Below, piece by piece: positions 63,341 through 64,000 of a stretch of DNA of 64,000 nucleotides. Positions within the stretch are counted from its first letter, which is position 1; every line of letters begins with the position of its first letter. Both the position numbers and the translations under genes were made by a program. Origin of the DNA: Alphaproteobacteria bacterium (GTDB taxonomy: Bacteria; Pseudomonadota; Alphaproteobacteria; Bin65); NCBI GenBank assembly GCA_021776685.1, contig JAJFFJ010000071.1, positions 22,634 through 86,633 of the forward strand, in the 5' to 3' direction. The notes below the pieces were generated by a model. It saw nothing but the letters and a program-made list of their open reading frames with translations, was not told the DNA's origin and ran no database searches.

Positions 63341-64000
63341 TTAGCCCAGCGCTTCAACCACGGCTTTGATGGTGTCGACCATCTGGTCCACATGTTGGCG
63401 TTCAACCGTCAACGGCGGCGAGAGGGCGATGATGTCACCGGTGGTTCGAATCATCAGGCCACGCTGGAAACATTCCACCATCGCCTCATAGCCGCGCTCG
63501 CCAGGCGCGCCCGGCCGCGGCTCCAGCTCGATGCCGGCGACCAGCCCCAGATTGCGCAGGTCGAGCACATGGCGGGTGCCCTTGAGGGAATGGATCGCCT
63601 CTTCCCAATAGCCACTCATGTCCGCAGCACGCTCGAACAGCCCTTCCTCGCGGTATACATCCAGGCTGGCGAGCCCGGCCGCTGCCGCAACCGGGTGGCC
63701 GGAATAGGTGTAGCCATGGAACAGTTCGATTGGGCTGTCTGCATGATCCATGAAGGCATCATAGATGCCCTTGCGCACCATCACCCCGCCCATGGGGATC
63801 ACCGCATTGGTCAGGCCCTTGGCGAGCGTCGCGATATCCGGCTGGACGCCGAAATATTCCGTGGCCGAGCCCGATCCCAACCGGCCAAAAGCGGTGATGA
63901 CCTCGTCGAAGATCAGCAGAATGCCGTGGCGATCGCAGATCTCCCGCAGCCGTTCCAGATAGCCTTTTGGTGGGATCAGCACGCCGGTGGAACCAGCCAT
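63341..64000 (-). CDS. Class III PLP-dependent aminotransferase, C-terminal part
   Basis: The visible 219 residues are the C-terminal half of a class III (omega-amino acid:pyruvate type) aminotransferase; the gene continues past the right edge, so the Met at 64000 is not the real start. The cofactor Asp is in LLIFDEVITAFGRLG and the Schiff-base Lys in IATLAKGLTNAVIPMGG, and FHGYTYSGHPVAAAAGLA follows. Such enzymes often neighbour purine genes; making glycine from glyoxylate would fit, but is only a guess. Confidence 0.88.
   Translation of the reverse strand: MAGSTGVLIPPKGYLERLREICDRHGILLIFDEVITAFGRLGSGSATEYFGVQPDIATLAKGLTNAVIPMGGVMVRKGIYDAFMDHADSPIELFHGYTYSGHPVAAAAGLASLDVYREEGLFERAADMSGYWEEAIHSLKGTRHVLDLRNLGLVAGIELEPRPGAPGERGYEAMVECFQRGLMIRTTGDIIALSPPLTVERQHVDQMVDTIKAVVEALG

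Noticed and set aside
1..64000. tRNA genes, rRNA, CRISPR arrays, insertion sequences, integrases or attachment sites
   Set aside because: None could be recognised: no transposase or integrase motifs in any frame, no regularly spaced repeats, and intergenic gaps are too short and lack tRNA-like cloverleaf or T-loop sequences.

Overview
The window is GC-rich, densely packed bacterial DNA with many 1-4 nt gene overlaps (ATGA, GTGA, TGATG). Its gene content is typical of a metabolically versatile aerobic alphaproteobacterium: cobalamin-dependent methionine synthase split into two genes, an ArsR-methyltransferase fusion regulator, PuuD-type urate oxidase, many Rieske and molybdenum hydroxylases, and CaiB and crotonase paralogues. 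No tRNA, rRNA, insertion sequence, phage gene or CRISPR array was seen. Both ends cut genes: an SLC13 permease on the left and a class III aminotransferase on the right.

Layout. 0-7.5 kb: housekeeping and accessory genes (tandem SLC13/RCK permeases, secreted propeller-like protein, crotonase, Nudix hydrolase, an ArsR-SRPBCC regulator with an operator abutting its start codon, a secreted spore-coat-U-like protein). 7.7-13.4 kb: a metallo-beta-lactamase-fold hydrolase and a three-gene methionine-cycle operon (ArsR-methyltransferase, MetH homocysteine module, MetH folate/B12/activation module). 13.6-15.4 kb: a trypsin/PDZ protein that seems to have lost its catalytic triad, and a VOC protein.

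15.5-24.9 kb is an aromatic-acid region: quinone oxidoreductase plus UbiD decarboxylase, a PaaA-like diiron protein plus SCP2-type thiolase, and an operon of two-subunit ring-hydroxylating dioxygenase, PdxA/TphB-family dehydrogenase and VanA-like Rieske oxygenase. 24.0-35.4 kb on the minus strand is one long gene set: crotonase, PNPOx-like flavoprotein, a 2-oxoglutarate dehydrogenase E1 paralogue, a three-subunit molybdenum hydroxylase, acyl-CoA synthetase, a second crotonase and an alpha/beta hydrolase. Molybdenum hydroxylase (L, M, S) plus CoA ligase plus crotonase is the composition of the known 2-furoate pathway (HmfABCDE), which ends in 2-oxoglutarate; the embedded E1 gene makes this the most intriguing part of the window. 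35.5-43.1 kb holds single-step catabolic genes (GFA protein, CaiB CoA-transferase, YciI-like protein, FAD monooxygenase, GST, Ldh-family dehydrogenase, 2-oxoglutarate/Fe(II) oxygenase, MFS carrier). 43.2-47.5 kb is a second L-M-S molybdenum hydroxylase operon whose large subunit is fused to a CoxG-like domain.

47.8-63.3 kb is an almost complete purine-catabolic regulon. A minus-strand operon runs from 58.2 kb leftwards: hydroxyisourate hydrolase, XdhA, XdhB, XdhC, guanine deaminase and a BMP-type nucleoside ABC transporter, ending in a terminator. A divergent plus-strand operon carries a GntR regulator, PuuD, PuuE, UraD, allantoicase and ureidoglycolate lyase. The 213-bp divergent region carries three palindromic GntR-like sites. 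Together the genes convert guanine, hypoxanthine or xanthine through urate, allantoin and allantoate to glyoxylate and urea. All functions are read from motifs and context; no database search was possible.
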